From NCBI GenBank assembly GCA_963978905.1, contig OZ022260.1, positions 49,683,551 to 49,747,550 of the forward strand: a DNA stretch of 64,000 bases, read 5' to 3'. Source of the stretch: Trichostrongylus colubriformis. Taxonomy: Eukaryota > Nematoda > Chromadorea > Rhabditida > Trichostrongylidae. The notes under the pieces are model-generated. The model searched no databases. It worked only from the letters and a program-made list of their open reading frames with translations, and was not told the DNA's origin. A program made the position numbers and the translations under genes. This document shows, one piece after another, positions 31,923 to 44,239 of this stretch (positions are counted from its first letter, which is position 1; the number at the start of each line of letters is the position of its first letter).

Positions 31923-34900
31923 TCAGTTTGCACTAATCAGCTCCACATCAAAGATGAGAGTGGAATTAGGGGGGATCGCTCCAGGAACACCGCCTGAGCC
32001 GTAACCAAGATCAGGCGAGATTGTTAGCTTGGCACGCTGTCCAACAGACATCTGAATCGATCTTCTTCTTACAAACCTTACTAACCTAGCGATAATTGTG
32101 GATGAGTCTATGACCAACCTGAGCTACACCCTGATCCCAACCCTTGATTACTTCGCCCTTTCCAATCTTGAATTTAAAAGGAGATCCACGATCGCGCGAG
32201 CTATCCACCTGAATTCTTATTTGATGAGAACACTCTTCATGAAAAAAGGAATAAGATGCAACACCTTCTTTCCATTTTGTAAAGTAAGGACATAATGACA
32301 GGTTACGGTTTGACCTGTTTTCGGGAACGTAGCACCTAAAAGCAAACAGATGAAGCAAATACATGGATGAGCACAACAGGATTCGTTCGGGAAAGGTGGC
32401 GCAATTCTGCCCAGACCAACAATAGGTGTGAAGCAGATCCGCTGAACTAGACGGGAGCTCTACCGCAGTGTCTCACCAGGAATGATTCAAAGTCAACATC
32501 AGGAACGTATAAACAAAAGACCACTAAACACAATTCTCCAATAGCAGTCTGAGCTCGAATTCATAGTTCTATGTGTGTGTACTGCAATGAGATCTGGTTA
32601 GTTTTAAACGGTACTACTACAAACCACAGGACAAACTAACAGGCAATTTACTGGACTTGCACTCTAAGCAGTAATACTAAGATCAGCTATGATTATTTTT
32701 CGTTCTTCAAGAGAAGACCTTTTAACTGGTATTGGGAAGATTGTATTTATAACTGTATGCAGTCCCAAGGCAACCATAATGTTGATATGGCTTTCCACAT
32801 TTTCGCATTTCGCATTTGAAGTTCAATTCAGACGAGTTATTAAAGTTCTTCTAGGACCTGAGGATTTCTTGTAATGCTATCAGAATGAGAATTATCGGGT
32901 GTCAGCAACTATTCCAGGCCATTACAACATACGCGTTCCTAAATCAATTGCAAATAACTTTTCAACAATGTTTCGCGCATTTGTGAGGGTCATTTCATAA
33001 TTCATCAGAGGATTTCCGTCCACAAGGATGCCGCCAACAAAATGACCAAGTTTCCCAACACTAGCCGCCAATTTATGATGCTGCGTCATTCGCCAGTTCG
33101 TCCCACCGTTACATATCCCATCTTTTCTGCTTCTTTGATTATTCGCGCAAATCGTCAGCTGGGAAGAATGCCCACTGATATGGGGAGAAAAATGGGTTTG
33201 ACTAGCAAAGCTGGTATTCCTTACCGCACATCCTTCTTACAAAAGTATGCGAACAGAGTGGGTATTACGTAAAAGCACCTTCGCTCACGGTGCAATTACG
33301 TACCTCCTACAACTACCGTAACCCGACGCCTAGATAAATCGGCTCTGGAAGGCAACCTTCGGCACCTCATTTATGCAGTAGAGTTGTTTTTTGCGCCAAC
33401 AAATTGAACACTCTTAAATCGCTGCTGTGGTGTGCATGCTGCAGTGAACATGACATTGTCTCATGGACGAATAAGCGGACGACTGCTGAAAGCCATGTAC
33501 CGTGTTCATGAACCGTTTTGAATGGTTTGTATTGGTTTTCGGTATACCTATTTTCGTGTGTTAACAAGTATGTCTAACAAAATTTCTCAAAAAGACAAGA
33601 TATATTTCATGCACATCCGCATTCTACGGGAGTATGATGAGACCCCATAGTAGGGATGGCAAAGGAGGACCTTCTTGAACAATTACGCAGGATGATGATG
33701 AATCGGTTTTAATGTAGTTAAGAGGAGGCACTGCACGTTGCTCGGCGGCCGACGCGGCTTCTGCCGGAGCTTTCAGCCTAAGCCTTACCTGAGGGGGGAA
33801 GCCCCTACCCCTTCCAAGTAAGGCTTAGGGAAATTTACACTTGAGTGCACAAAATGATGATTCTAGAACGGTATCGAGTGGAGGCGACAGCGCAACTATG
33901 AGTATTACCCCTAAACTACATTAGCACAGCGTAATCCTCCGCCCAGAGCTGATCCCTAACCTCAAAGAGGCAGATGATGGGCAGCGATGATTTGTGAAAC
34001 CTGGGGATTCTGTCGATCACAGGTGGTTATGTATCTTCTATGGAGAACGCAAAAAATGAGTTAGGTCAAATCCATTATTAGGACACTAGAAAACTTAGGG
34101 GTCCATGTGAACGGTGCCTTTTGGCACTCGTCTGTTTATCTGATCATGAAGACAATGCATGCGATTCACTGTACTACAATATCGGATTTTAATTGCTGAT
34201 GCAGTGGGTTTGCGCAAAAAACAACTGTAATGCACGATGAAACGAATGCGGCATGTTTCTGGAAAGAAAGTCGTGCTCCAGAAACGATTTCTCCAGACGT
34301 TTCACTACGGTAGCTGTCGGAGGTACGTAACTGCACTGTGAGCAAAGGTGCTTTTACGTAATACCAACAGAGTATAGCTCACATTAATCATTACCGCGCT
34401 CGCATTGCTTCATAAATAGTCTGCGGCAATTGCCACTCCATATCGAGCATTATTAAATTATTAGCGAATTCTAATTCAGCACTACAGATCGCCAGAAACA
34501 AAAGAAAACAGTAAACGGTCATTCAAAGGATACGTTTCGCGAGACGCATTAAGGGAGAGCTATACTGGGGTGTATGTCGTTTGGCGCGGCCCTTGCAGCT
34601 AATTTGCCAATGGGGCGCATGGCCCGTCTGGACTCTCCCAGATTTACCTAAGCCTTTCTAGGGGAGGAGCTTTGGCAGTGCCCCATTGGCAAATTAGCTC
34701 CAAGGGGCCGCGCCAAACGACCGTCTCCCCTATACTGCGCCTGTACATGTCCACAAAATCGAAAGAAGGGCCAGTGTACAAGAAACCTAGAAAGTGACCT
34801 TTTGAGGTAACGGAGGCTCCTACGTATCTCATTTCTGCGTCCGACACAAAGTCTTCATAAGAAACCCCTCCACCGGTAAAACACCACCATAAACAATATA

Positions 34901-35002
34901 ATTTCCATTAGTTTCACAGAATTTAGAAAAAATAACCAATGACATGCATAAGTAATGAAACATACCATCTCCAGCCTTGATAGTTTCAATGTCCACTCCC
35001 AT
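31923..35002 (-). CDS. FKBP12-type peptidyl-prolyl cis-trans isomerase
   Basis: Four minus-strand exons, 35002-34966, 32335-32265, 32208-32119 and 32051-31923, join with phases 1, 0, 0 to give exactly 108 aa, the usual FKBP12 length. FKBP12 proteins catalyse prolyl isomerisation in the cytosol and bind FK506. The protein begins [20 protein letters not shown], then [46 protein letters not shown] and [18 protein letters not shown]. Active-site residues are present: Tyr after CH, Asp in DSSRD, Phe in PFKFK, the Val-Ile of GEVIKGW with its Trp, and Tyr in GYG. One expected aromatic in the 80s loop is changed, as in other nematode FKBPs. The best fit is a nematode fkb-2-like gene. Intron 1 is 2.6 kb and holds two DNA elements; introns 2 and 3 are 56 and 67 bp. 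Confidence 0.92.
33261..34365. mobile_element. TIR element A (1,105 bp), non-autonomous
   Basis: The outer 21 bp at both ends are exact inverted complements (GGTATTACGTAAAAGCACCT onward), and inner sequence continues the inverted repeat for over 200 bp with decay. AACAGAGT occurs next to both ends (left ending near 33259, right starting 34366), suggesting an 8-bp duplication. No coding region. It lies in intron 1 of the FKBP gene and is homologous to element B at 40462-43263. Confidence 0.75.
34568..34729. mobile_element. 162-bp MITE copy 1, hAT-like
   Basis: Inverted arms share TCGTTTGGCGCGGCCC and AGCTAATTTGCCAATGGGGC. The direct duplication CTATACTG (34560-34567 and 34730-34737) is 8 bp, the size made by hAT transposases. 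It lies in intron 1 of the FKBP gene. The second copy is at 40292-40453, in inverse orientation. Confidence 0.85.
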
Positions 35003-35021
35003 TGCAATCAGAGGCCGATTC

Positions 35022-35029
35022 CCTGAAAG
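35022..35029 (-). promoter_or_regulatory. Probable spliced-leader trans-splice acceptor of the FKBP gene
   Basis: The minus strand reads TTTCTTTCAG followed by GGAATC, ending about 20 nt before the FKBP ATG. It matches the nematode TTTCAG acceptor consensus with no nearby donor upstream. Confidence 0.55.
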
Positions 35030-35761
35030 AAATTCATTTTGCAGCACCGATACCATAAACCTCATAGATAGGAAATGCAGCGAACACCCGACGACTCGAA
35101 TCACGAATAAAAAGAGCAGAAAGGACTTCGTTCAATGATTAACGAGATCAGTAGGTAAAAGGAATACTAAAAATGTCACATACTGGACACGACCTTTTCA
35201 CTGTTTTACAAAAGCCACGCGGTAAAAACCCAAGCCTAACACCAGTCTCCGAGGCCCCACACCTCTCGACCGCCGCGTCAATTTTTATCACTTACACGGT
35301 TGTCTTCCGTGTAGGACCTCGCCACAAAAATATTTCGAGCCGCCGCCCGAGAAAACGAGTGACAACGGGTCATTTTGCGGACGCCACACGGTTCTGTGCA
35401 ATCTCGTTGCGCTCGGTGAACAAAAAATTCAGTGCCAAAGGAACTAACTGTAATTTCTGATACGCTGAGCATTTTTGGAATATTCTACTTTCCTTAGTTT
35501 TACTTCATTTGTTTTATTTCCTCACTCATTTTGTGCTTTTATTTCCCAATTTCCAATTGTTGAGCACGTACAAGGAATCGATCGGAGAAAAGTTAACCAC
35601 GGGTATTCCTAGAGTAGAGATTTATCAAACAATCATCAAGTAAAACCCTACGTTTTTGGTAGCCTCTGGAAAAAAAAACTCACGCGTTAACATTTTCACG
35701 ATAAAGAGGTTGCTCTACTTAACTACCAGAGCCCCTAGACATAGCGAGCTGGTGGACAAAT

Positions 35762-36533
35762 ACTGTCGCCTAAATCTACACCATGAAAAAATGCGGTGCG
35801 AGTTTTCTGGAAAAAACTCGTCCTTTTCTTTACCGTATACAATCTAGCGTTGCGGGACCGATCCAGCAAAGATCGATATCGCACACGGCCGGATTTGCTT
35901 GTAAATCAGCTTCGAGTATGCTTTTTCTCTTCACGATTCTTTGTTCATGCTTTTTATGTTCGCGATTCTTTGTTCTTTCCTTTCCTGTTGCGTATTTCAG
36001 TTCGTTCATTTGTCAATTTTGATTGTTCATATGTTGTTCATATGTTCATATGTGTTAGTAAAGAAAATTCCACCTGACAGTGAGTTGCGTCGTGCGGTTC
36101 TGTCTACACTCTCTGAAACATTGTGAAATATGTCAATTTTCAAGACAGTTCACTTTCAGCTATCGAGAACGTCTACGGCAACTCAACTCATAGAAGGTCT
36201 GGTCGTTTGTAGGGCCATAAAGTCGAAAAGGTAAGATTTGAGCATTCTGAACTTTTTGAAATCCTCAATCACTCTTTCAGATGCGGTCCCGTGATGAAGA
36301 CTGCAATGTGAAGGTGTTAGCTTTGTATGCACGATGTACAGAGTGCAAATCAGCGGCTTTCGTCCGTTACTAAGCGGCGATCAAGCAGTGGAAGATGGTG
36401 GATTGTTTCTGGTTAGAACTTCTGATTCTTTTGACCGGTAATCCGCGTTTTTACATACTTGGCATTTTAAAGTTCCTACTTTTAGGTTGATTTCAAGCAA
36501 ATTCGAACCGTCGAAAGTGATGCTCTCTGTCGT
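35762..36533 (+). repeat. Inverted duplication, arm 1 (772 bp)
   Basis: This segment is matched base for base, with only a few substitutions, by the reverse complement of 38826-39596. It includes the putative first exons of the gene at 36130. Boundaries are ACTGTCGCC on the left and CTCTCTGTCGT on the right. Confidence 0.9.
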
Positions 36534-37719
36534 GGTTGCAACCATGCAATGGGTTAGTGTTATTTATTGAATTTTCCGAACTGAAACTATTGCACATGAT
36601 CCTCCAAATACTCGACTAGTGCTAACTCTGAAATTTACAGTATTACATGCTCCTTATTCTGCGAAACCCAGTAAAAGTGAACAGGAGAAACTTATCAGTT
36701 GGCGAACGACACGCATGCTTTACATGGTCGCATGGCAATTACAGAGGACACTGATGAGGTGCATGTGAGTTATGTCACAGAGAATCTGCAAAAGTTTGAA
36801 GGGACTGAGTAGCTTCCTTAGATTTGCTTTCTGCGATTCACGTGTTAAGCACATCACTTTGCACACCCCTACTTCACCGATGTGGTGGATATTGAATTTT
36901 CAGTGATATATAGCCATGCTTCTATCAATCTATCATGCTGCCTACCTCAGGGTACTTTGTACCTTTTGTAGGAAATGCAGTTTACCCTAAATCACCGTTA
37001 GAATAACTGAACTGAGACGCTCATTTGTCTTTATATCCGTTTTGGAACTTTTCTTTCAGATCGTCTACCAGGTCTTCCAGCTATGTCTCAGCGCCCTGAA
37101 GAAATGGAGCACTACTATCGATGTCCTTTTTGGTACCCATAAGTTCGAAACAATGTCAATGTACAACATAGTGACAGCCTTAATTGCGTTTCATGGAGAA
37201 TCTATGGGGTAAATTATGAATTTATGAATTCCTTTCATTTCTTTTACGTGTTGAATTTCAGATTGTTTCTTTAGTCATGCATTGTTCTGATTCAATTGCG
37301 AGCCTTCAGAACTATACAGCAAAACATCGACCGCGTCTCAGGTGCTAACGACCATAAATACTTGGCTAATTCCCACTCCTACAGTGTATCTCGATGCGGG
37401 TAATTTGAGTTCCGCTATCATTTGCTTGTTCCTCATTGTTGAAGATGTGAACAAAATTATAGTTCCGAAAGTGGATCGTATGCAGTATCGCTTATTCTAT
37501 ACCAGATGGATGTACTACGTCATTCTGCCGCAGCAGTTCAAAGCATTGAAGCAGTATGAGGCTGTGGAAATTTTCGGTCATAGAGGCTTACAATCTTTCC
37601 TAAATTTTGCTCTGAGCGCACAAGGAAGAGACATTCCGGTGCGCTCTTCAGTTCTTCTGCCGTTTGATCCTCCATTTCATAGGTTGATTCAGCTTGCAAA
37701 CGATCTCGTCAGTTCCTGA
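36130..37719 (+). CDS. Unrecognised host gene, multi-exon, helical C-terminal half
   Basis: Candidate exons are 36130-36230, about 36302-36408, 36486-36552, 36641-36764, 37060-37208, 37310-37341 and 37385-37719 (TGA stop). Phases agree across 36230/36302, 36552/36641, 37208/37310 and 37341/37385; the 36764/37060 junction is out of phase, so a small exon is missing there. The start reads MSIFKTVHFQLSRTSTATQ, followed by SGDQAVEDGGLFL, a CRGCNHAM cysteine pair, and a long helical region (IVYQVFQLCLSALKKWSTTI, RMQYRLFYTRWMYYVILPQQ). I do not recognise the family. The 5' exons lie inside an inverted duplication and are repeated at 38826-39240 in reverse. It could be functional; no in-frame lesions are seen in the last three exons. 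Confidence 0.55.
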
Positions 37720-37824
37720 CTTCGCTTCTGAATTTTGTGGAGATGTCATCGAAAACTCCCTCAAAGATGAAAGTGGTTCTTCCTGATGACATGGAACCTC
37801 CAAGGTATACCACATATAGTAGTT

Positions 37825-37912
37825 TTCTCGAAATATTTCTGCTAATGTCGAAGTTTCTTGAAATATTTCTGCTAATGTCGAAGTTTTCTTGAAATATTTC
37901 TGCTAATATAGT
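37825..37912. repeat. 29-bp tandem repeat, three copies
   Basis: Successive units contain TTGAAATATTTCTGCTAAT and GTCGAAGTTT, starting just after the stop region of the preceding gene. Confidence 0.8.
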
Positions 37913-38825
37913 TAGCTCAACTGCATTGTGTGACAAACCTAAGATTTTTTCGTTTCCGAGGCTCTAGGGGGTGTCAGTTTCAGAGCGTGTTTCCTTTTTG
38001 TCCTCGTGCTCAGCTGTGGGTTATTGCCTACGCTTAGAGGCAGAAAGATTACTGCTAATTTTGTTGTTTATTTCGGTATTCCTGTGCTTTCTCGCATAGT
38101 TGTTCTTATCAATTCATTTTTGGGTTTCCAAGCTAGCTCGATGCTCCTCTATTGTCCTCTTCGATTGTCGTAGTATTTCTGCCGGATGTTGTGACTACCC
38201 TCCTCTGCAGCTCCAATAGCATTTGATCGTGTTAAGTTGACGGATTACTGATTGTTGAAGATGCAACATAAAATGTACTCGATCTTTTAGATGAATATGT
38301 CTTTTCTGCGAACCTTGTCATACATGGGTAGTTGGGAAAATTTTCGAGGAAAAGAGCCGGGTCTCCGATTGAGTGCGAAACGAAAGAAATAATGGAATAA
38401 TTCTGTGGCGATTACTTTGTGCATCACCGGTTTTCTTTTCAATTCCTACAATTATTTGCGTACCCACTGATTTTTCATAATGGAAGCCGCACATTTCTGT
38501 TATACGAGCGCTTTTTGCCAGACTATCTTGGGAAAACGCCCACGAAACCAGCGAATTCGTTATATTTGCAACTGAACAAAAGTTAGTAATTACACCTACC
38601 ATTTTGTACAGTCTGAAATAGCAGGGCGGTAGCACAGCACTACTTATGACATCTCATTAACCAGCAATAACAACTACACAATTTGTTCTTGGTCTTCACT
38701 TTATCGATTCTAAGTTAACATAACTTCACAACAAATAAGAAGTCGAATCGACAAGAGATCATTTTTCTATCGTGATGAACAACTTATCATAATTGATCAT
38801 GACAACAACTATACACAACAACTGT
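37913..38825. other. Spacer of the inverted duplication, no gene recognised
   Basis: Sequence between the host gene and arm 2. No convincing exons, TIRs or coding remnants. Confidence 0.3.
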
Positions 38826-39596
38826 ACGACAGAGAGCATCACTTTCGACGGTTCGAATTTGCTTGAAATCAACCTAAAAGTAGGAACTTTAAAATGCCAA
38901 GTATGTAAAAACGCGGATTACCGGTCAAAAGAATCAGAAGTTCTAACCAGAAACAATCCACCATTTCCACTGCTTGATCGCCGCTTAGTAACGGACGAAA
39001 GCCGCTGATTTGCACTCTGTACATCGTGCAAACAAAGCTAACACCTTCACATTGCAGTCTTCATCACGGGACCGCATCTGAAGGAGTGATTGAGGATTTC
39101 AAAAAGTTCAGAATGCTCAAATCTTACCTTTTCGACTTTATGGCCCTACAAACGACCAGACCTTCTATGAGTTGAGTTGCCGTAGACGTTCTCGATAGCT
39201 GAAAGTGAACTGTCTTGAAAATTGACATATTTCACAATGTTTCAGAGAGTGTAGACAGAACCGCACGATGCAACTCACTGTCAGGTGGAATTTTCTTTAC
39301 TAACACATATGAACATATGAACAACATATGAACAATCAAAATTGACAAATGAACGAACTGAAATACGCAACAGGAAAGGAAAGAACAAAGAATCGCGAAC
39401 ATAAAGAGCATGAACAAAGAATCGCGAAGAGAAAAAGCATACTCGAAGCTGATTTACAAGCAAATCTGGCCGTGTGCGATATCGATCTTTGCTGGATCGG
39501 TCCCGCAACGCTAGATTGTATACGGTAAAGAAAAGGACGAGTTTTTTCCGGAAAACTCGCACCGCATTTTTTCATGGTGTAGATTTAGGCGACAGT
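38826..39596 (-). repeat. Inverted duplication, arm 2 (771 bp)
   Basis: Reverse complement of 35762-36533 with about 2% differences by eye. It carries a second, reversed copy of the first exons of the 36130 gene but stops mid-exon at 38826, so this copy cannot make the full protein. Confidence 0.9.
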
Positions 39597-39986
39597 TTGG
39601 AAAAGTGTTTTGTCCATTATCGCTTTGTTTGCACCAGCATTATCTTAAACAGTGTAGCAACTCAAAGAAATAAAAACAAACAAACATTTATAAATACCTG
39701 TTAGAGATGAAGTACGTAGACTAGCACAATCCTTCTATGCGGTGAAGAAGTAATAAGCAGATGGTCTCAGTACGCTTCCCGGGGGGAACGTCATAACAAA
39801 CCGAGCGAAGTCGTAGATTACCTACTACTTCTATTGTGAAAACTGAAACATCAAAGAGAGCTAAATGTACACATGTTCAAATGAAAACAATACAGAAACA
39901 AGTATAGTATAGCAGCAAAGTGAATAAGAATAGGCGTCGATACGGTCGCCGCCCTTTTTGTGCAATTACACGCGATTCCGGGTGTA

Positions 39987-40196
39987 GGTTGGGACACACG
40001 AATCTAGGCCGTGACCCTGTAACAGCCTGTGGCCTTTGACCTAAGCCTTAAAAAATTCAGACAATTTGTTCATGTAAATCGTGTCCTCCTTGCAAGTCTG
40101 TTCCGTTGTATAGTCGAATTGTCTGAATTATTCATGTCACAGGGAAAAGGCCACAGGCTGTCACAGGGTCACGGCCTAGATTCGTGTGTCCCAACC
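39987..40196. mobile_element. Palindromic MITE (210 bp)
   Basis: The arms GGTTGGGACACACGAATCTA and its complement extend for more than 50 bp each (CCGTGACCCTGT..CAGCCTGTGGCC). Inner sequences AATTCAGACAATT and AATTGTCTGAATT continue the palindrome. Confidence 0.85.
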
Positions 40197-40291
40197 GTCA
40201 CCCCGCGATTCCCACCGAGGGCAGGCTACTCGCGCGCCAATGTGGCGCGGAGAACGTCGCGATGCGGCGCAAAGGTATGCCCATTTTCAGT

Positions 40292-40453
40292 GGGGAGACG
40301 GTCATTTGGCGCGGCCCCGTGAAGCTAATTTGCCAATGGGGCACTGCCAAAGCTCCTCCCCTAAAAAGGTTAGGTAAATCTGGGAGAGTCCAGACGACCC
40401 ATGCGCCCTATTGGCAAATTAGCTGCAAGGGCCGCGCCAAACGACATACACCC
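40292..40453. mobile_element. 162-bp MITE copy 2, hAT-like
   Basis: The same sequence as 34568-34729 in inverse orientation, flanked by the 8-bp direct repeat TTTTCAGT (40284-40291 and 40454-40461). It is inserted in element B. Confidence 0.9.
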
Positions 40454-40826
40454 TTTTCAGTGTCAAACGAAATTTCTCAAGAAGATGTCAAGTATAAATC
40501 TTATGCACGCCCATTTTCTACGGGGGTATGGTAAAATACTCCACAACAGGGATAGCAAAAGGGAACATTCATGAACAAGTACACAGAATGATGAAGAGTC
40601 GGTGCCAATGTGCTTTGGGGCGAGGCTCGATACGCTGCTCGACGGCAGGCGCTGTTTTTGCTTTTGCCTAGGCTTTCATGCTAAGCCCTTCCTCAGGGGA
40701 CGCCCCTATCCCATCAAGTAAGACTTGGGTAGAAATATGCACTTGAGTGTACGAAATGATGATTCTAGAACGGTATCGAGTGGGGCGAGCGCGACCATGT
40801 GTATTCCTCCCTTGACTAGTATATTA

Positions 40827-42829
40827 TTCTGTTTAACTTGCAACTACTACAGCCTCGCTTCACACTCTATAGAGCCTTTTTCAACTCTGACTTCGACGGC
40901 ATTACTCACTGTTGCTTGGAGGCTATATGAGACAACGAGGTCGGTTAATGATAATGAGATGTCCTGTGTATTTTACACCACGTCATCGACATGTTTGTAC
41001 CTATCAAGCGTGTATTTGCTTCGTGTTCTTATCTTCCCCCTTACTTGCAAAATATGCTTGAACACAGGAGCTGCCTCTTTTATACAGCTAGAAACTCGCG
41101 GTCAGAGGAAGATTGGGTAAAGTTTTACCGATTTTCTGTGAAATTTGACTCTCTTCTTTGGAAGTACAATGAGCACGTATAGAAAAAGCACTTGGTAGTG
41201 GAAACAGAACGGCGTTTTTTAAGCTGCTTAAAAGAAATTGCAGACTAACTTTCCATGGGTAGATGGTTTTACAATCTAAGCATTATTAAATAAATTGCCC
41301 AATACTCTGTCACTGACCTCGGACTACCTTCCATGTTTGTCAAGGAAATTGCATGTGGCGGAACTTCTGGCTTATATCTTCAATCCATCTCTCTACTTTT
41401 CTGAGGTTCGAAGTGATGGGAATACTCCTTCATCACACCTTTGTTGAAGAAAGAACCTTCCCATTCCGTTGACAATTATCGGCCCATCAGTATAGCATGT
41501 CGTATTTTTTTAGAAAACTTCAAGAAAGCATATTTTAGGCCATCTTGATAGAAACAGAATAATGCCAGACAACCAGTATGGTTTCTTCCTGGTCGCTCTG
41601 CTGAAACAAATCTTTAGGAATGTAGCAACGACTGGACTGATTACATTGATGCCAAAAAGTCTTGCGATGTAATTTGCTTCGATTTCTCCAGAGCTTTTGA
41701 CAGGGTTGATCTAAACTTTTAATCAAAATGGAGCGACTTGGATTCCATCCATTACTTCTACAATCGATGAAAGAGTTCCTGTCTGATAGAACGTTTCAGG
41801 TCAGGATTGGTTCGACTTTCTCGACATTGAGAGATCTTAAAAGTGGAGTTCCCCAAGGTGGAGTCTTATCCCTCATCCTTTTTGCTTATATACCTCTGAA
41901 CTTCCCGGTCTTTTAGAGGGTTGCGGTGTTGTCTGCAAGCAATATGCGGATGATGTCAAAGTATACAGAAAAGTGGAAAGCTATGATGATTCACGAGTAA
42001 TCCACAAAGCGTTAGATTTCGTTTTGAATTGGTCGTATGCAGGACTTACCCCTTGCCCCTGACAAAACAGTTTACATGAGGACTGGTACTTCCGATCTGT
42101 CGTACACCTATTGGTAAAGTTTTCTCTGTTAAGGACTTTGGCTTCCACTATGATTATAAACTTAATTCTTCTAATCACTTCCAAGCCCTGTTTAGAAAGG
42201 CCACATTTCGCACTTATCCAATCTTCAAGGGACTGATGATAAAAGAGAGTGATATTCTACTAAAGGCTTATAAAACTTATGTCAGACCTATTACAGAGAG
42301 TGAAACATCTGTATTTTGTCATTACAAGAAAAAAGATATATGATTACTTGAGAGAATTCAAGATAATCTCACGAGAAAGTAGGTTATTGAGTCAAGATTG
42401 GCTTCCTATTCTTATCTACTAATCCAACTTGCAGGAATCGCCGTTTCAAATTATACAGCTTGTATTCCCGCAGAAAAGTATACGATGTCTGTATGGTCTT
42501 CAAGATATTATCTGGTATTTCCAGGGTTGATGTGTCAAAATTTTATGATAGGGCGAACTCAGTAACTAGGGGTGGGTCGGTTAAGATTTCATATGCTACA
42601 CCACGAACCAACTTGAAGCGATATAGCTTCAAGTGTCGCGCTAGTTCTACATTTATCAATATCAAATTTAAAGTGACACCTGTCTTCCCTGCTTTTTTAC
42701 TTTTTAAAAGCCGTGCTAAGAAGAAATTGCTGAGCTATGGTTGATTGAAGTATAATGTGATCATCTGATGTTGGTCATTGTATATTTCTTACTGTTGCCT
42801 TAAGCAGCGTTATAAATAAATAAATAAAC
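40827..42829 (+). mobile_element. Non-LTR (LINE) retrotransposon, 5' truncated, with TSD
   Basis: It is inserted in element B and flanked by TATATTA (40820-40826 and 42830-42836). The 3' tail is an AAATAAATAAATAAA repeat, a common end for nematode LINEs. About 2 kb remains; the endonuclease end is absent. Confidence 0.85.
41700..42744 (+). pseudogene. LINE reverse transcriptase and C-terminal domain, decayed
   Basis: RLGFHPLLLQSMKEFLSDRT is followed by RDLKSGVPQGGVLSLILFAY (RT motif B region), then after a frame change KQYADDVKVY, the YADD catalytic motif. The C-terminus reads YSRRKVYDVCMVFKILSG and RANSVTRGGSVKISY, ending with stop at 42742-42744. Several stops and shifts lie between 41900 and 42460. 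The motif set fits a CR1/Jockey-type LINE; the clade is not certain. Confidence 0.8.
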
Positions 42830-43263
42830 TATATTAGCGTCGAGGAATCCTCCGCCTAGTGCTGATCCCTAACCCTAAAGAGGCAGATGATGGGTGCTGA
42901 CGTTTGGCATTCTTTCGGTCTCACATTGTTTTGTATCCTCTATGAAGAACGCAAGAAATAAGTAAGGTTCCATTATTAAGACACCAGGGAATTTAGTGGT
43001 CCACGTAACTGTGAATGACTCATGGCACTCGCCTGTTTATCCGACCATAAAGACAGTGCATACCGTTCAATGTACTAAAACATCGAATTTCGATTGTTGA
43101 TGCAGTGGGTTCATGCACAAACAACTGTAGGGCACCATGAACGGATGCGATGTTTCTTGAACGAAAATCGTGCTCCAAATACGTTTTTTCAGTTGTTTTG
43201 GTCACGATAGTTGTGGGAGGTACGTAATTGCACGTGTGAGCGAAGGTGCATTTACGTAATACC

Positions 43264-44239
43264 GCAACTGACATACCAGACGCCGGCTGCCGTGCATTTA
43301 CGCACTGCTGGCACGTACCGTCACCTTACGCCTAGTTATAAATTTCTTGGAGCAGAGTTCGAGGTGTTGTGGTCCCTGTATTACTGCTTAACATGTGATT
43401 TTCCTCGTCCTAATCGCTACCACGTGGGAACCTTAATGGTATTAATGCAGTTAGGGGGTCGCACACTGCTCTTGACGTTCTGCGCTATTTTCGCCCAAGC
43501 CTTAGTTGGGAGAAACTTGTATCTGCCCCTGGATAAGGTTTACATGAAAATATACACTTTAGTGTACAAACAGATGACAGCAGATGAAGATGGTATTAGG
43601 TGAGGAACTACAGCGTGAAAATGAGTGACCCCACCTGCACCAATCTATATTTCTTCCGCATTTGTCTACCACACCAGAACGGGGGTTTTTCACGATTCCG
43701 GCAGTTCAGTCGGTGACAATCCGCCGTTTTGCTCTATCCCTTGCATCAGCGTCAGCAAAGAAAAGCACAATTTGTGGGAGACTCTCATTTTGATTTCATA
43801 CAGTTTCATGCACAATTCGATCAACATGCCGCTTCGAGAATAAGGTGTTACAGAAACTGCTAATTTTAACCCATTGACGCCGTGTGCATCGCTGGGTATG
43901 AACATCAATAATAGACCTTACACTGAACCTCCTTCGTTCTTTTCGTGGGCATACATTTCCACTGTGTCCCTGATTGTATAGAACATATGGCCAGTCAACA
44001 TCTCTGACATAAACAAATTTATGATACTTCAAGATTACACAAAGTTGGCAACAATTTCAACAATCCTGGCACAAAAAAATCAGACGAATAACAACGATCG
44101 AGGTAGATGTGCGCACAGTGCACCTGTTACATTACGACAATACAGTATTCGGCATCGCTTTGTACCGAAATCACAATCAGAGTTTGTGAAGTTTACTAAT
44201 TCACTGAGCTTCACATTTCGAATGATACTTTTGGAAACA
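43264..44239. other. No confident gene between element B and piggyBac
   Basis: A sequence at 43447-43480 (GTTAGGGGGTCGCACACTGC) is a diverged form of the GGGCGGGCGCACACTACTG border motif seen near 13230 and 56435. No exon or TIR could be assigned. Confidence 0.3.

Larger units (their letters stand above)
40454..43263. mobile_element. TIR element B, split by a LINE insertion
   Basis: Segments 40462-40826 and 42837-43263 align with 33570-33925 and 33925-34365 of element A (shared text ATGATGATTCTAGAACGGTA, then AATCCTCCGCC). The right terminus GCATTTACGTAATACC is preserved. The left terminus upstream of the MITE is not recognisable, so this copy is truncated or more diverged there. Confidence 0.8.

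Noticed and set aside
35783..36126. Phe/Cys-rich short frames that look like membrane peptides
   Set aside because: They fall in a TTC/TTT-rich part of the inverted duplication upstream of the first likely exon, and start and stop without splice logic.
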